Assembly (NCBI RefSeq): GCF_947495825.1
Contig: NZ_CANMAH010000004.1
Coordinates: forward strand, 1-64,000
Length of the DNA: 64,000 bases
Source of the DNA: an uncultured Psychrobacter sp.
GTDB taxonomy: Bacteria > Pseudomonadota > Gammaproteobacteria > Pseudomonadales > Moraxellaceae
Direction: 5' to 3'
In this document: positions 28,918 through 38,297 of the stretch, piece after piece
Position numbering within the stretch: the stretch's first letter is position 1
Layout: each line of letters starts with the position of its first letter
Position numbers and translations under genes: made by a program
The notes under the pieces: model-generated
The model's database searches: none
What the model was told of the DNA's origin: nothing
Seen by the model: only the letters and a program-made list of their open reading frames with translations

Positions 28918-30402
28918 ATGAGCAAATCGTCTGATAACACCGATAATAATGTTACTCGTGAGGTAGAGGTAGCTGTGATTGGTGCTGGTACTGCAGGTCA
29001 AAACGCGTTTCGTCAGGCCAGTAAAACTATTGAAAACATTGTCATTATTAATGATGGGTTTTGGAGCACAACTTGTATTCAAGTTGGCTGTATGCCGAGT
29101 AAGCTTTTGATTGCAGCAGCTGATCGTGCTCACGAAGCCAATCATTCTGATGAATTTGGCGTTCATGCCACTGCTCAAATAGATGGCCAACAAGTGATGA
29201 AGCGTGTCCGTGATGAGCGTAGTCATTTTGCAAGCTATGTTAAAGATCAGGTAGATAGCTGGCCTGAAGACAAGAAAATTTCAGGGCGTGCGCACATTAA
29301 TAAACAAGGTTTGATCGAAGTTAATGATGAGCTGATCAAAGCCAATAAAATTATTGTGGCTACTGGTAGCTCCCCTTATATTCCAGATAACTGGTCTGAC
29401 AAGCTTGGTGACACTTTATTGACCTCTGATACAGTTTTTGAGCTAACAGACTTGCCCAGCACTATGGCTGTAGTAGGCGCAGGTGCTATTGGGTTGGAGC
29501 TTGCGCAAGCGTTTAAACGTTTAGGTGTGGAGGTAACTTTATTCAATCGTGATAAACGCGTTGCAGGACTTAAAGATGATGATATTAGTAATAAAGCAAT
29601 CGTTTGTTTAAACCGCGAATTGACCATGCATTTGGGCAGTAAAATCCATAACGTAGGCACGCAAACAGATGAAGATAATGACAGAACATCTGCCTTTATT
29701 GAGTATGAAGACAGCGCAGGCAATGCGCAGCAGTGGCAAGGTGAGTATGTACTAGTCGCGACTGGTCGACGGAATAATATTGAGCAATTGGGTATCGAAA
29801 ATTTAGACGTTGAGCTTGATGACAAAAACCGTCCAAAACAGTTGGATAAGAAGACAGGTCAGATTGGTAATCTTAATGTTTATATTATTGGCGATGCCAA
29901 TGCCAATATTCCTTTGTTACACGTTGCTAGTGATGAAGGCTATAGTGCAGGTAACATTGTTTGTGAAAACAAAGCAGACGCCTATATACGTCCACCAGCT
30001 ATTCCCTTTTCTATCGTGTTTTGCTCACCGCAGATTGTCAACGTCGGCATGTCACTACCTGAGATACAACAGGATCCAGAGCTAGAATATGTCATCGGTC
30101 GTGTCAGTTTTGACAACCAAGGCCGTAGTCGTATTATGGGTGTCAATTGCGGCCTATTGCATATTTATGGTTGTAAAAAAACCGATAGAGTTTTAGGTGC
30201 TAGTATGGTTGGCCCAGATGCTGAGTACATTGGACACATATTGGCGACTGCTATTACCAATGATTTAAGCGTTAAAGCTTTACTTGATACGCCTTTTTAT
30301 CATCCTACTATTTTAGAAGGCCTGCGTACTGCTCTGCGCGATGTACAGCATAAAATGAAAATACCTTATCAGTATCACGACACTCAAGAAGACAACTTTT
30401 AA
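28918..30402 (+). CDS. Dihydrolipoyl dehydrogenase-like pyridine nucleotide-disulfide oxidoreductase
   Basis: FAD-dependent class I disulfide reductase. From the chosen start: FAD-binding GAGTAGQN near 22-29, the redox-active pair in CIQVGC (Cys53, Cys58), the NAD-binding VVGAGAIGLELAQ near 190, the second FAD motif NVYIIGDAN near 320, and a C-terminal HPTILEGL that supplies the His-Glu dyad. The start was moved from 28885 to the ATG at 28918, which has GAGG six bases upstream. It is unlinked to pyruvate or 2-oxoglutarate dehydrogenase genes and is diverged from typical Lpd (long polar N-terminus), so its real partner may not be lipoamide. Confidence 0.8.
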   Translation: MSKSSDNTDNNVTREVEVAVIGAGTAGQNAFRQASKTIENIVIINDGFWSTTCIQVGCMPSKLLIAAADRAHEANHSDEFGVHATAQIDGQQVMKRVRDERSHFASYVKDQVDSWPEDKKISGRAHINKQGLIEVNDELIKANKIIVATGSSPYIPDNWSDKLGDTLLTSDTVFELTDLPSTMAVVGAGAIGLELAQAFKRLGVEVTLFNRDKRVAGLKDDDISNKAIVCLNRELTMHLGSKIHNVGTQTDEDNDRTSAFIEYEDSAGNAQQWQGEYVLVATGRRNNIEQLGIENLDVELDDKNRPKQLDKKTGQIGNLNVYIIGDANANIPLLHVASDEGYSAGNIVCENKADAYIRPPAIPFSIVFCSPQIVNVGMSLPEIQQDPELEYVIGRVSFDNQGRSRIMGVNCGLLHIYGCKKTDRVLGASMVGPDAEYIGHILATAITNDLSVKALLDTPFYHPTILEGLRTALRDVQHKMKIPYQYHDTQEDNF

Positions 30403-30559
30403 GCTAAGGCATACTAAAAGCAGATATAATGAGGGCTAATCAACGGGCATCTTACGTTTGCTTGCTCTTTTGATTTAAGGTAACTTATTACTGTACGTCA
30501 TGACGGCGTATTGTTTAATATACTGTTGTTCAAAATACTTTACATGTAATAACCTCTGC

Positions 30560-31777
30560 ATGGATCAAACAATGCCAATCGCTAGTATTACTGATTTTTT
30601 TAAAGAAATTATCCATGACCTACATACCAGTTTATATCTTGCGCTTGGTGGCTCAGTAGAAGAAAATTCTTTTGATTGGTCCTCTCAAGCAGTAGAGCTG
30701 GTTAGCACTGGCATTAAGATCCTAATACTGCTTGCAGTGTTAGGATTTTTTTATTGGCTAGCGATTTATATTATAAAACAGAATAAATCACGGCTTCGCC
30801 TTAATGAACGCCGTAGTAACATAGCACGCTCAGTGTTACGTTATATATGGGTTGTCGCTAGCCTCATTGCTATTATGAGTCAGATTAACTTTGAGCCAAG
30901 TACGGTCAAAGCTACAGCAAAAGCCAGTATTTGGGCAGGTATTTATTACATATTATGGGCATCATCAGGGCAAATTATTCATCGAGTACTGCAGCACTAC
31001 GGTCTTAATGCTTCTATCGAACAACTACTCAAAAATATTTTATCAGTATTAATTTGGGTACTTGGACTTGCCAGCGTCATGGCCCAATTTGGTTTTGATA
31101 TTGTCTCTTTGGTAGCCGGTTTAGGTATTGTTGGTTTGGCGGTGGGCTTTGCAGCCCAGTCAACGCTAGCTAACTTTATCGCTGGTATTACTATCTTGCT
31201 CGAACAATCTTTTCAAGTTGGCGACTGGATTCATATCAATGAAAATGAAGGCCGGGTAGTACTGATTGCCTTACGTACCACGCATATTTTGACACGAGAC
31301 AACATCACCGTCATTATTCCAAACTCCAATGTCGCCTCCTCTGAGGTCACCAATCTAACCTCCAAAAACTTTATACGCTTTGATATTCGGGTGCGTATCG
31401 CCTTTGAAGACGATATCGACACTGCACGCAAAGAGATTTTACAAGTATTGACCGACACTGATGTGGTGCTAAGTCGTCCTGAGACCTCAGCCACAGTCGA
31501 TGAGATTGGGGAATATGGGGTTTTCTTTATCGTACGGTTTTGGGTAAAACCTGCAGCTGTCGCCCGTATGCCAAAGATTAAAGAGAACCTCCAAGAAAAT
31601 ATCAAACGTGCCTTTGACGCTGCAAATATCTCAACACCCTACCCGCATATGCGCTTGCTTATGCCAAAAGATGTCGACTATCCTATCGCTACCAAGCCTT
31701 TTGCCACTACTACGCAAGTTATCTCAGAACCAGAACCAAAATCAGAACCGCTACCACTAACTAAAGATAAGCAATGA
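30560..31777 (+). CDS. Small-conductance mechanosensitive channel (MscS family)
   Basis: Inner-membrane channel that opens on hypo-osmotic shock. Three to four hydrophobic segments (about 45-75, 95-115, 125-140, 160-210) are followed by the pore-lining helix with the glycine-alanine pattern GLGIVGLAVGFAAQSTLANFIAG and FQVGDWIHI (both broken out from the region 190-230), then the cytoplasmic beta domain and a polar tail rich in Pro, Glu and Lys. The longest frame begins at 30500, but its first 20 residues are cysteine-rich and unlike MscS; the ATG at 30560 is preferred, though neither has a good ribosome binding site. Confidence 0.87.
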   Translation: MDQTMPIASITDFFKEIIHDLHTSLYLALGGSVEENSFDWSSQAVELVSTGIKILILLAVLGFFYWLAIYIIKQNKSRLRLNERRSNIARSVLRYIWVVASLIAIMSQINFEPSTVKATAKASIWAGIYYILWASSGQIIHRVLQHYGLNASIEQLLKNILSVLIWVLGLASVMAQFGFDIVSLVAGLGIVGLAVGFAAQSTLANFIAGITILLEQSFQVGDWIHINENEGRVVLIALRTTHILTRDNITVIIPNSNVASSEVTNLTSKNFIRFDIRVRIAFEDDIDTARKEILQVLTDTDVVLSRPETSATVDEIGEYGVFFIVRFWVKPAAVARMPKIKENLQENIKRAFDAANISTPYPHMRLLMPKDVDYPIATKPFATTTQVISEPEPKSEPLPLTKDKQ

Positions 31778-31955
31778 AACAGTCGATACACATTGAGCCG
31801 TGCTATCAGTTGGCGCATTCATAGATTTAGTATCGACTATATTACCCAATGCCAACCACTTTAAACCATCCTACCTTGAAATATGATAAAATCACGGGTT
31901 AAACAGCGTATCTTATAATGTGTATTATCTATCAATTTAGCCCACAGGTATCCGT

Positions 31956-34253
31956 ATGACCGTAACCACTTCGCCAGCATCTTCCACAGCATCTTCGCCA
32001 GCGTTGTCGCTTGACCTTATCGTTACCTGTGCCGATGGGCTCGAAGCGCCGCTACAGACTGAGCTGACCAGCTTTGGTATCAAAAGCGATATAAAAAGCA
32101 CAGGCCGTCTGACCGTCACTGGTAGTTTGCGTGATCTTTATACGATCTGCCTTTGGTCTCGTGTGGCCTCACGGGTACTGCTACTGATCAAACGCAAAAA
32201 CATCAATACCGAATATGATGTGGCCGAGCAGCTCTATGGTTTGGCAAAATCTGTCAATTGGACGGAGCAATTTGGCCTAGAGCAAACCTTTGCGATTCGT
32301 CTGTCTGTTGATAAGCGCGTCGCTGTCAGTCAGCAGTTTGCGATGCTGCGTATCAAAGACGCCATCGCCGATACCTTCAATGAGGTATATGACAGCCGCC
32401 CTAATGTCGACAGCAAAAATCCGGATTTTTCTGTGTTTGCCACTGTCAATGACAAACAGGCCGAGCTGTATTTAGACTTGTCAGGTACCAGTTTGCATCG
32501 TCGAGGTTATCGCGTAGCCATGACCGAAGCGCCTTTAAAAGAAAACCTAGCAGCAGCGCTACTCTATAGCGCAGGCTGGCATAAGAAAAACGACGCAGGC
32601 GATGCGCCTTTTTATAACGCCCTAATCGACCCCATGTGCGGCTCTGGTACATTTATTATCGAAGCACTCCTGATGCATTGTGATTATGCGGTCGGTATCG
32701 ATAAAGCGGCCAATCAGTTTGGTTTTTATGAGTGGCAACATCATGATGATGCGCTCTGGCAGCAGATGATCGATGATGCACAAACTCGTTTTCGCGACGC
32801 TTTAGCGATTGCTCAAGAGCAGCCAGACACCTTGCCTCTTATACTAGGTTACGATGCAGATAGTGGTGCGACTATAGCGACAGAGAAGAATCTGATTGCG
32901 GCAGGTTTGCAAGATTTGCTACCGCTACTAGACATAGAGACCCGCGCCCTTGACCAATTAAGCAGCATCCTAAAGCCAATGGTCAATGATGGTAGATTAA
33001 GCAATCCTTTAGTCATAACCAACCCACCTTATGGTGAGCGCTTGGGTGATGAAGAAATGATAAAACCGTTATACCATGCGTTAGGGCTTATCTTACAAGA
33101 CAGCTTTGCTGGTAGCGGAATTAATCCAAAGCTTGGTATCTTGGCATCTCATGTCGAGCAAGTCGACATCTTACCGATCAAAGAACCCAAAACCCTACGC
33201 TGCCACAATGGTGCTATCACCGTTTATTTCCGTTATGGGACACTCATCGCTGGTCAAACAGGTAACCTTGTCAGTCGTTTTGAGAAACGTGAGATTACAG
33301 TAGAAGATGGACAAGACTTTATTAATCGTCTGCAAAAAAACCTTGCTAAGCTTAAAAAGCTCGCCAAAAAAGACAATGTTAGTAATATTCGTGTCTATGA
33401 CGCTGATTTGCCAGATTTTAAAGTGGCCATCGACCTTTATGGCGATTATGCGCACGTGCAAGAATATGCACCGCCCAAAACCATCCCGCCTGAGACTGCC
33501 AAAAAACGCTTTAACCTAGCCTTAATGGGTATTCGTGAGGTGTTTGATATCAACCGCGAGCAAGTCTTTATCAAAACCCGTGCGCGTCAATCGGGCAACG
33601 ATCAATATAGTAAGCAGGGCGACACTGAAAAACGCGGAAAGTTCTACGTTGCTCGTGAAGATGGGGCGTATTTTTATGTCAACTTTACTGACTATTTGGA
33701 TACCGGTCTGTTTATTGATCATCGTAATATGCGCGCCCGCATCAAGAGCAATAGTCGCGGTAAAGCAGTACTTAACTTGTTTGCTTATACCTGTACAGCG
33801 AGTGTACATGCGGCCCTCGCTGGTGCCAAAAAAGTCACTAGCGTAGATTTGTCACAAAACTATCTCGATTGGGGCAAACAAAACTTTGCCTTAAATGGTT
33901 TGGACGTCAGCCGTAGTAAATATCAATTCGTCGCAGCCGATATCTTTGAGTGGATCAAGGACAATACTGAGCAATTCGACATTATCTTTATTGATCCGCC
34001 GACCTTTTCAAACTCGAAAAAGTTTCAAGGTACGTTTGATGTGCAGCGTGATCATGCTGCCCTTATTAATCGTGCTATGAATCGCCTAACCTCGGATGGT
34101 GTGTTGTATTTTTCTAACAACTTTACCCGTTTTGAGTTAGATGAGCAGCTAAGCGAGCGCTACGATATCGTTGATATTACCTCAAAGACCATTGGCTTTG
34201 ATTTTAATATCAAAAAGCCCATCCATCAGAGTTTTGAGATTCGCCATCGCTAA
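31956..34253 (+). CDS. rlmL: Bifunctional 23S rRNA methyltransferase RlmKL
   Basis: Makes m2G2445 (RlmL half) and m7G2069 (RlmK half) in 23S rRNA during large-subunit assembly. The N-terminal THUMP domain spans about 20-160. The RlmL domain shows DPMCGSGTF near 225 and the catalytic NPPYGERLGDEE near 355; the RlmK domain shows the Rossmann motif VLNLFAYTCTASVHAA near 605 and IDPPTFSNSKKF near 677. The 765 residues exceed the E. coli protein slightly. A terminator follows. Confidence 0.95.
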   Translation: MTVTTSPASSTASSPALSLDLIVTCADGLEAPLQTELTSFGIKSDIKSTGRLTVTGSLRDLYTICLWSRVASRVLLLIKRKNINTEYDVAEQLYGLAKSVNWTEQFGLEQTFAIRLSVDKRVAVSQQFAMLRIKDAIADTFNEVYDSRPNVDSKNPDFSVFATVNDKQAELYLDLSGTSLHRRGYRVAMTEAPLKENLAAALLYSAGWHKKNDAGDAPFYNALIDPMCGSGTFIIEALLMHCDYAVGIDKAANQFGFYEWQHHDDALWQQMIDDAQTRFRDALAIAQEQPDTLPLILGYDADSGATIATEKNLIAAGLQDLLPLLDIETRALDQLSSILKPMVNDGRLSNPLVITNPPYGERLGDEEMIKPLYHALGLILQDSFAGSGINPKLGILASHVEQVDILPIKEPKTLRCHNGAITVYFRYGTLIAGQTGNLVSRFEKREITVEDGQDFINRLQKNLAKLKKLAKKDNVSNIRVYDADLPDFKVAIDLYGDYAHVQEYAPPKTIPPETAKKRFNLALMGIREVFDINREQVFIKTRARQSGNDQYSKQGDTEKRGKFYVAREDGAYFYVNFTDYLDTGLFIDHRNMRARIKSNSRGKAVLNLFAYTCTASVHAALAGAKKVTSVDLSQNYLDWGKQNFALNGLDVSRSKYQFVAADIFEWIKDNTEQFDIIFIDPPTFSNSKKFQGTFDVQRDHAALINRAMNRLTSDGVLYFSNNFTRFELDEQLSERYDIVDITSKTIGFDFNIKKPIHQSFEIRHR

Positions 34254-34336
34254 GAGATAAATTAAAATCGAGCAACAAAGCTGACCTCAAAAAAGTCGCC
34301 TCCTAGTCTTGCGAGTTATTTTGTAGCAAACATGAC

Positions 34337-34370
34337 AATGACCCAATCTGCTTTGATTGGGTCATTTTTT
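34337..34370 (+). terminator. Intrinsic terminator after rlmKL
   Basis: Perfect 12-bp stem (34337-34348 with 34355-34366), 6-base loop, T run; separates rlmKL from the ter genes. Confidence 0.92.
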
Positions 34371-34403
34371 GTTGTTATGATAGAGCGTTATTAAGCGTTG
34401 GTC

Positions 34404-34423
34404 TTGCACTAGTTTTAGTGCAA
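34404..34423. repeat. Inverted repeat upstream of first terD gene
   Basis: Perfect palindrome TTGCACTA-GTTT-TAGTGCAA, about 80 bp before the terD start. It could be an operator or a second, weak hairpin terminator, since a T-rich stretch follows it. A palindrome of this size is expected about once by chance in a window of this length for each loop size. Confidence 0.5.
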
Positions 34424-34503
34424 TATTATTTTTCTTATATCGTCTCAACACCAACACGATTTTATTAATACGTTTAACTTACTCTAATAATAAGGACTTT
34501 AAA

Positions 34504-35079
34504 ATGGCTTTATCTCTTAATAAAGGCGGTAACTTATCGCTAACGAAAACCGACCCAAATTTATCTAAGCTGCTTATTGGCCTCGGCTGGGACGAACGCG
34601 CAACGTCTGGCGCTGAGTTTGATCTTGATGCAAGTGTATTTTTATTGAACACTGCTGGCAAGGTACGCGGCGATCATGATTTTATCTTTTATAATCAGCT
34701 CAAATCTGACAATGGCGCGGTTGAGCATACCGGAGACAACCGTACTGGCGAAGGTGATGGTGATGATGAAGTCATCAAAGTAAACCTCACCCAAGTCCCA
34801 GCCGACATCGACAAAGTCGTCGTCACGGTCACCATTCATGATGCGGCGGCACGCAATCAAAACTTTGGTCAAGTAGCCAATGCTTTTATCCGCGTCGTTA
34901 ATGAAGAGACAGGTACTGAAGTCGTTCGCTTTGACTTAGCAGAAGACTACTCTGTTGAGACAGCCATGGTATTTGGCGAAGTGTATCGTCATAATGGTGA
35001 GTGGAAATTCCGCGCTGTCGGTCAAGGCTACTCAGGTGGCCTACAAGCCATGTGTCACCAATATGGTGTGGATATCTAA
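34504..35079 (+). CDS. terD: TerD family stress protein (first copy)
   Basis: Cytoplasmic calcium-binding protein of the TerD/TerE group, linked to tellurite, phage and oxidative or envelope stress resistance. Length 191 is typical. The core shows [13 protein letters not shown] at the start, IGLGWDER (25-32), [11 protein letters not shown] (38-48) and the acidic calcium site [14 protein letters not shown] (76-89), ending in [17 protein letters not shown] lies seven bases before the ATG. It opens the ter region and is followed by a terminator and then a DUF475 membrane protein. It is very similar to the second copy 3 kb downstream. Confidence 0.93.
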   Translation: MALSLNKGGNLSLTKTDPNLSKLLIGLGWDERATSGAEFDLDASVFLLNTAGKVRGDHDFIFYNQLKSDNGAVEHTGDNRTGEGDGDDEVIKVNLTQVPADIDKVVVTVTIHDAAARNQNFGQVANAFIRVVNEETGTEVVRFDLAEDYSVETAMVFGEVYRHNGEWKFRAVGQGYSGGLQAMCHQYGVDI

Positions 35080-35245
35080 AGTTGTCCCAAAATCAGTACT
35101 TACATTCATATTAGAATAATTATCACATCCAAAACATAAAGTAGAGGTTGGTCTATTATTAGTAGGGAATACAGCTACAAAACAGTCACTATTATTGGTA
35201 GCCAAACGACTAATAATGCTTTATGTTTCGGTTAGAATTATGCAT

Positions 35246-35274
35246 AAAAAGTGGTTAGCAATAACCACTTTTTT
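35246..35274 (+). terminator. Intrinsic terminator after first terD gene
   Basis: Perfect 12-bp stem AAAAAGTGGTTA with its complement (35246-35257 with 35262-35273), 4-base loop, T run; 58 bp before the next start, so it might also act as an attenuator of that gene. Confidence 0.85.
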
Positions 35275-35331
35275 GTGGTTTGTGTCTATAATAGGCCGAC
35301 CTTAGCTTTACGCAACCAGACAGGATGTGTC

Positions 35332-36393
35332 ATGAGACATTTTTATTTAGACTTTATCTTTACGGCCATTGCCTTAGCGGTAGCGGCGTGGTGGGGATAT
35401 TCACACGGCGGTATGGGCGGCATGATAGCCACCCTATCTATTACTGCTATTTTGGCCGTCATGGAGATTTCATTATCGTTTGATAATGCGGTGGTCAACG
35501 CCTCAGTCCTCAAAGGCTGGGATGAATTTTGGAAAAAAATCTTCTTAACCGTTGGTATTTTAATTGCCGTATTTGGTATGCGCTTGGTCTTCCCTATCGT
35601 CATTGTCGCGGTTACCGCTGACCTTGGTATGATGGAAGTGGTCAACTTAGCCTTATACAACCCAGAAGAGTACTCGGCCAGACTGATGGCGCACCATGCT
35701 GAAATCTCAGCGTTTGGTGGTATTTTCTTACTACTGGTTTTCTTAAACTTTATATTTGACGAAAAAGAAGTCCTATGGTTCCACTGGCTTGAAAGCCGAT
35801 TGGCAAAACTGGGTAAGGTTGATGCTATGAGTGTCTTTGTAGCACTTATCATCTTAATGATAGCAGTATCATGGGCCAATGCAGACCAGTCAGCAGCTGT
35901 CTTGATCGCTGGTGTTTGGGGTATTTTAGTTTACCTTGGTGTCCAAGTGGTATCTGGTATGCTCGAGGGTGATCTAGAAGAAGAGCTAGAACACGAAGGC
36001 GGTACGTCGGGCGGGGAAGCGACCAGCGCTATTATGAAAGGCGGTATTATTGGCTTCTTATACTTAGAAGTTCTTGATGCCTCGTTCAGTTTTGATGGTG
36101 TTATTGGTGCTTTTGCGATTACCAACGACGTTATCGTTATTATGCTAGGTCTTGCAATCGGTGCAATGTTTGTACGTTCTATGACTATCTTCTTAGTGGA
36201 CAAAGGCACACTTGATGAGTTCGTTTATCTTGAGCACGGCGCACACTATGCTATCGGTGCATTAGCAATTATCATGCTGTTATCAGTGAAGTTCCATGTG
36301 CCAGAGCTGATTACTGGTCTTATCGGTATCGCCTTTATCGGCTGGGCGCTACTTTCTTCACTAAAATATCGTAAGCAAGCAGCAATTGAATAG
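35332..36393 (+). CDS. DUF475/TerC-superfamily integral membrane protein
   Basis: Membrane protein of the DUF475 family, distantly related to TerC. About nine helices; two acidic motifs inside membrane helices, EISLSFDNAVVNA (near 44-56) and EVLDASFSFDGVIGAF (near 247-262), are the paired SFDN/SFDG signature of the TerC superfamily and probably hold metal ions; a cytoplasmic acidic loop LEGDLEEELEHEGG lies between the halves. The longest frame starts at a GTG at 35251; the ATG at 35332 is preferred because AGGA precedes it by seven bases, giving 353 residues. Its place among terD genes suggests the membrane arm of the Ter system. Confidence 0.88.
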   Translation: MRHFYLDFIFTAIALAVAAWWGYSHGGMGGMIATLSITAILAVMEISLSFDNAVVNASVLKGWDEFWKKIFLTVGILIAVFGMRLVFPIVIVAVTADLGMMEVVNLALYNPEEYSARLMAHHAEISAFGGIFLLLVFLNFIFDEKEVLWFHWLESRLAKLGKVDAMSVFVALIILMIAVSWANADQSAAVLIAGVWGILVYLGVQVVSGMLEGDLEEELEHEGGTSGGEATSAIMKGGIIGFLYLEVLDASFSFDGVIGAFAITNDVIVIMLGLAIGAMFVRSMTIFLVDKGTLDEFVYLEHGAHYAIGALAIIMLLSVKFHVPELITGLIGIAFIGWALLSSLKYRKQAAIE

Positions 36394-36442
36394 GTTTTGA
36401 TAGCTCTAAGCTTAACACTTAGAGTTATTTGAGATGTTAAAT

Positions 36443-36480
36443 GACAGGTCATCGCCGCTATCGGTTATGACCTGTTTTTA
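36443..36480 (+). terminator. Intrinsic terminator after DUF475 gene
   Basis: 9-bp stem ACAGGTCAT/ATGACCTGT with a GC-rich loop of 14 bases and T run; lies between convergent genes. A smaller stem GCTCTAAG/CTTAGAG precedes it at about 36404-36425. Confidence 0.8.
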
Positions 36481-36537
36481 TGTGCGTTTTTAGAGCGTGT
36501 TAGACAATTACGCATACTCACCTTATTTTTTTACGCT

Positions 36538-37197
36538 CTACTTACCTGCTAATATCTTTTGCAATTTTGCCAATATCACACCGTATAGCGGTAAGAAAAT
36601 AAACACGCCCATCACGATCTTAAATAAGTAGTCCATCGCGCCAATCTCAACCCAGTGCGACGCCATAAAAGGGTCTGGGCTTTTATAAAAGGCGATAGCA
36701 AAAAAGCAAAAGCTATCGACCAGATTACCAATAAACGTCGATACTAAGGGCGCAATCCACCAAATACTCAGGCGGCGTAATCTATTAAACACTTGGATAT
36801 CTAACAGTTGACCGACGACATAAGCGCTAAAGCTTGCAAGAACAATGCGAAAGACAAATAGATTAAAATCTAGCAGATGTTCATGGCCAACAAACTGACC
36901 ATTTGAAAACACCACTGAAAAATAATAAGAGATCACCAGCGCAGGCAACATAGCAAAGAAGATAATTCGTCTAGCGAGATTTTGACCAAAGATACGCACG
37001 GTCAAATCAGTAATTAAAAAGATAAAAGGAAAGGTAACGGCGCCCCATGTAGTGATAAAGCCAAACAGCTCAACAGGTATCTGCACTAAGTAGTTACTAA
37101 TAGCGATGATAAAGATATGCAAGCTGACAAGCCAAAATAGAGCACGGCTATAACGAATGGGTTCAATGGGGGTTTTCAAAACAGTACTGATAGTCAT
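36538..37197 (-). CDS. yhhQ: Queuosine precursor transporter YhhQ (QPTR)
   Basis: Inner-membrane transporter of the COG1738/VUT family; E. coli YhhQ takes up preQ0 and preQ1. The 219 residues carry about six helices, with family segments SNYLVQIPV, FPFIFLITDLTVRIFGQ (61-77), GQLLDIQVFNRLR (split off near 128-140), ISTFIGNLVDSFCFFAIAF-like region near 152-172 and the acidic MDYLFKIVMG. The ATG at 37197 has AAAAAAAGG upstream, and that ribosome binding site lies inside a preQ1-I type aptamer. The surrounding genes belong to the ter locus, so its presence here looks incidental; regulation by preQ1 fits its transport role. Confidence 0.92.
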   Translation of the reverse strand: MTISTVLKTPIEPIRYSRALFWLVSLHIFIIAISNYLVQIPVELFGFITTWGAVTFPFIFLITDLTVRIFGQNLARRIIFFAMLPALVISYYFSVVFSNGQFVGHEHLLDFNLFVFRIVLASFSAYVVGQLLDIQVFNRLRRLSIWWIAPLVSTFIGNLVDSFCFFAIAFYKSPDPFMASHWVEIGAMDYLFKIVMGVFIFLPLYGVILAKLQKILAGK

Positions 37198-37204
37198 AAA
37201 GCGG

Positions 37205-37236
37205 CCTTTTTTTACATCAGGGTAGAGGGAACCTGA
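37205..37236 (-). promoter_or_regulatory. preQ1-I type riboswitch in the yhhQ leader
   Basis: On the minus strand the leader reads UCAGG, a 10-base loop UUCCCUCUAC, CCUGA, then UGUAAAAAAAGG. The 5-bp stem P1 (37232-37236 with 37217-37221), the loop length, the U6 and C15 positions (C15 pairs with preQ1 in the Thermoanaerobacter structure), the A-rich tail with an A at position 29, and the pairing of loop CCU with tail AGG (P2) all match the class I fold. The AGG is the ribosome binding site, seven bases from the yhhQ ATG, so ligand binding should block translation. Read by eye; no covariance-model search was done. Confidence 0.85.
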
Positions 37237-37243
37237 GCGCGCT

Positions 37244-37273
37244 ATTATAAATCATAATCAGATAAATAGCCAA
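37244..37273 (-). promoter_or_regulatory. Probable sigma-70 promoter of yhhQ
   Basis: Minus strand: -35 TTGGCT (37268-37273), an 18-bp spacer, -10 TATAAT (37244-37249). Transcription would begin close to the first base of the aptamer, giving a leader of about 40 bases, just enough for the riboswitch. Confidence 0.65.
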
Positions 37274-37517
37274 AATGAGCGTGATATCGTCATAAAATCA
37301 TTTTTTTATAAATAGAAAGATATATGTCATATAGTCACACAAAATTCGCCTTGCTTAGTAGGCAAACGCTTAGTATAGTAAAACGTAATGATATGCAGGA
37401 CGTGACATACAGGTAGATATCTTTGTTATTTACGCTGATCGTAAACTTTCTGCATGATTTTTATTGTATCTGTTCGACTCTTTAATCCACTTAATTAATA
37501 ATTTAAAGGATATTTAT

Positions 37518-38093
37518 ATGGCTATTAGCTTAACAAAAGGCGGCAACGTAAACCTATCAAAAGAAGCACCAGGTTTAACCAATATCACAGTTGGTCTAGG
37601 CTGGGATCCACGCGCAACCGACGGTCAAGAGTTTGATCTGGATGCTATTGGCTTTTTGGTCAATGAATCAGGCAAAGTACGTAACGATCAAGACTTTATC
37701 TTTTTTAATAACCTAAAGTCAGATAACGGCGCTGTTGAGCATACTGGCGACAACCGTACTGGTGAGGGTGACGGTGATGATGAGCAAATCAAAATCAACC
37801 TTGCCAATATCCCTTCTGATGTCAGTAAAGTAGCCATTTGCGCTATCATCTATGAAGGTCAAAACCGTAATCAAAACTTCGGTCAGGTTGGTGAAGCTTA
37901 TATTCGCGTCGTCAACGACACGGGTAATTCTGAAGTGGCTCGTTATGACTTATCAGAAGATGGTAGCACTGAAACAGCGATGATCTTTGGTGAATTATAT
38001 CGCCATAATGGTGATTGGAAATTCCGCGCTGTCGGTCAAGGCTTTAGTGGTGGTTTAGGACCATTAGCTGCCTCTTATGGTGTCAATGTTTAA
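37518..38093 (+). CDS. TerD family stress protein (second copy)
   Basis: A 191-residue TerD-type calcium-binding protein closely similar to the first copy. It begins [19 protein letters not shown], has [19 protein letters not shown] and the calcium site [14 protein letters not shown], and ends [15 protein letters not shown]. The start is the ATG at 37518 (AAAGGA upstream) rather than the longer frame from 37464, whose extra residues are unlike TerD. Co-oriented with the AIM24-like gene downstream, with an imperfect hairpin between them. TerE-like or TerD-like cannot be decided by eye. Confidence 0.92.
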   Translation: MAISLTKGGNVNLSKEAPGLTNITVGLGWDPRATDGQEFDLDAIGFLVNESGKVRNDQDFIFFNNLKSDNGAVEHTGDNRTGEGDGDDEQIKINLANIPSDVSKVAICAIIYEGQNRNQNFGQVGEAYIRVVNDTGNSEVARYDLSEDGSTETAMIFGELYRHNGDWKFRAVGQGFSGGLGPLAASYGVNV

Positions 38094-38156
38094 TTATTGA
38101 TTTTAACCATTTATGAGTAAAAAACTGCAATCAAAACTCTGATTGTAGTTCCTAAT

Positions 38157-38194
38157 AAGCCATCAAGTGTATAGATAGCATTTGATGGCTTTAA
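38157..38194 (+). terminator. Possible weak terminator after second terD gene
   Basis: 10-bp stem AAGCCATCAA/TTGATGGCTT with a 15-base loop; the T stretch after it is short. Another small hairpin lies at about 38124-38150. Confidence 0.5.
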
Positions 38195-38297
38195 ATATAA
38201 ATGATTGCACAAAATTTTTTGACTACGTTTTTTTGACTATAATTACTTAGTAAGATATTTAAAATAGACATAGAAATAGAACAAGGATTTGTCATTT

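Noticed and set aside
29376..29825. Minus-strand serine-rich open frame of 149 codons
   Set aside because: Antisense to the flavoprotein gene; no start signal.
35246..35274. Hairpin before the DUF475 gene as a riboswitch such as a manganese-sensing yybP-ykoY type
   Set aside because: It is a simple perfect stem with T run, that is, an ordinary terminator; none of the conserved loops of yybP-ykoY is present.
35343..35879. Minus-strand open frame of 178 codons
   Set aside because: Antisense to the DUF475 membrane protein gene, whose codon use and motifs are clear.
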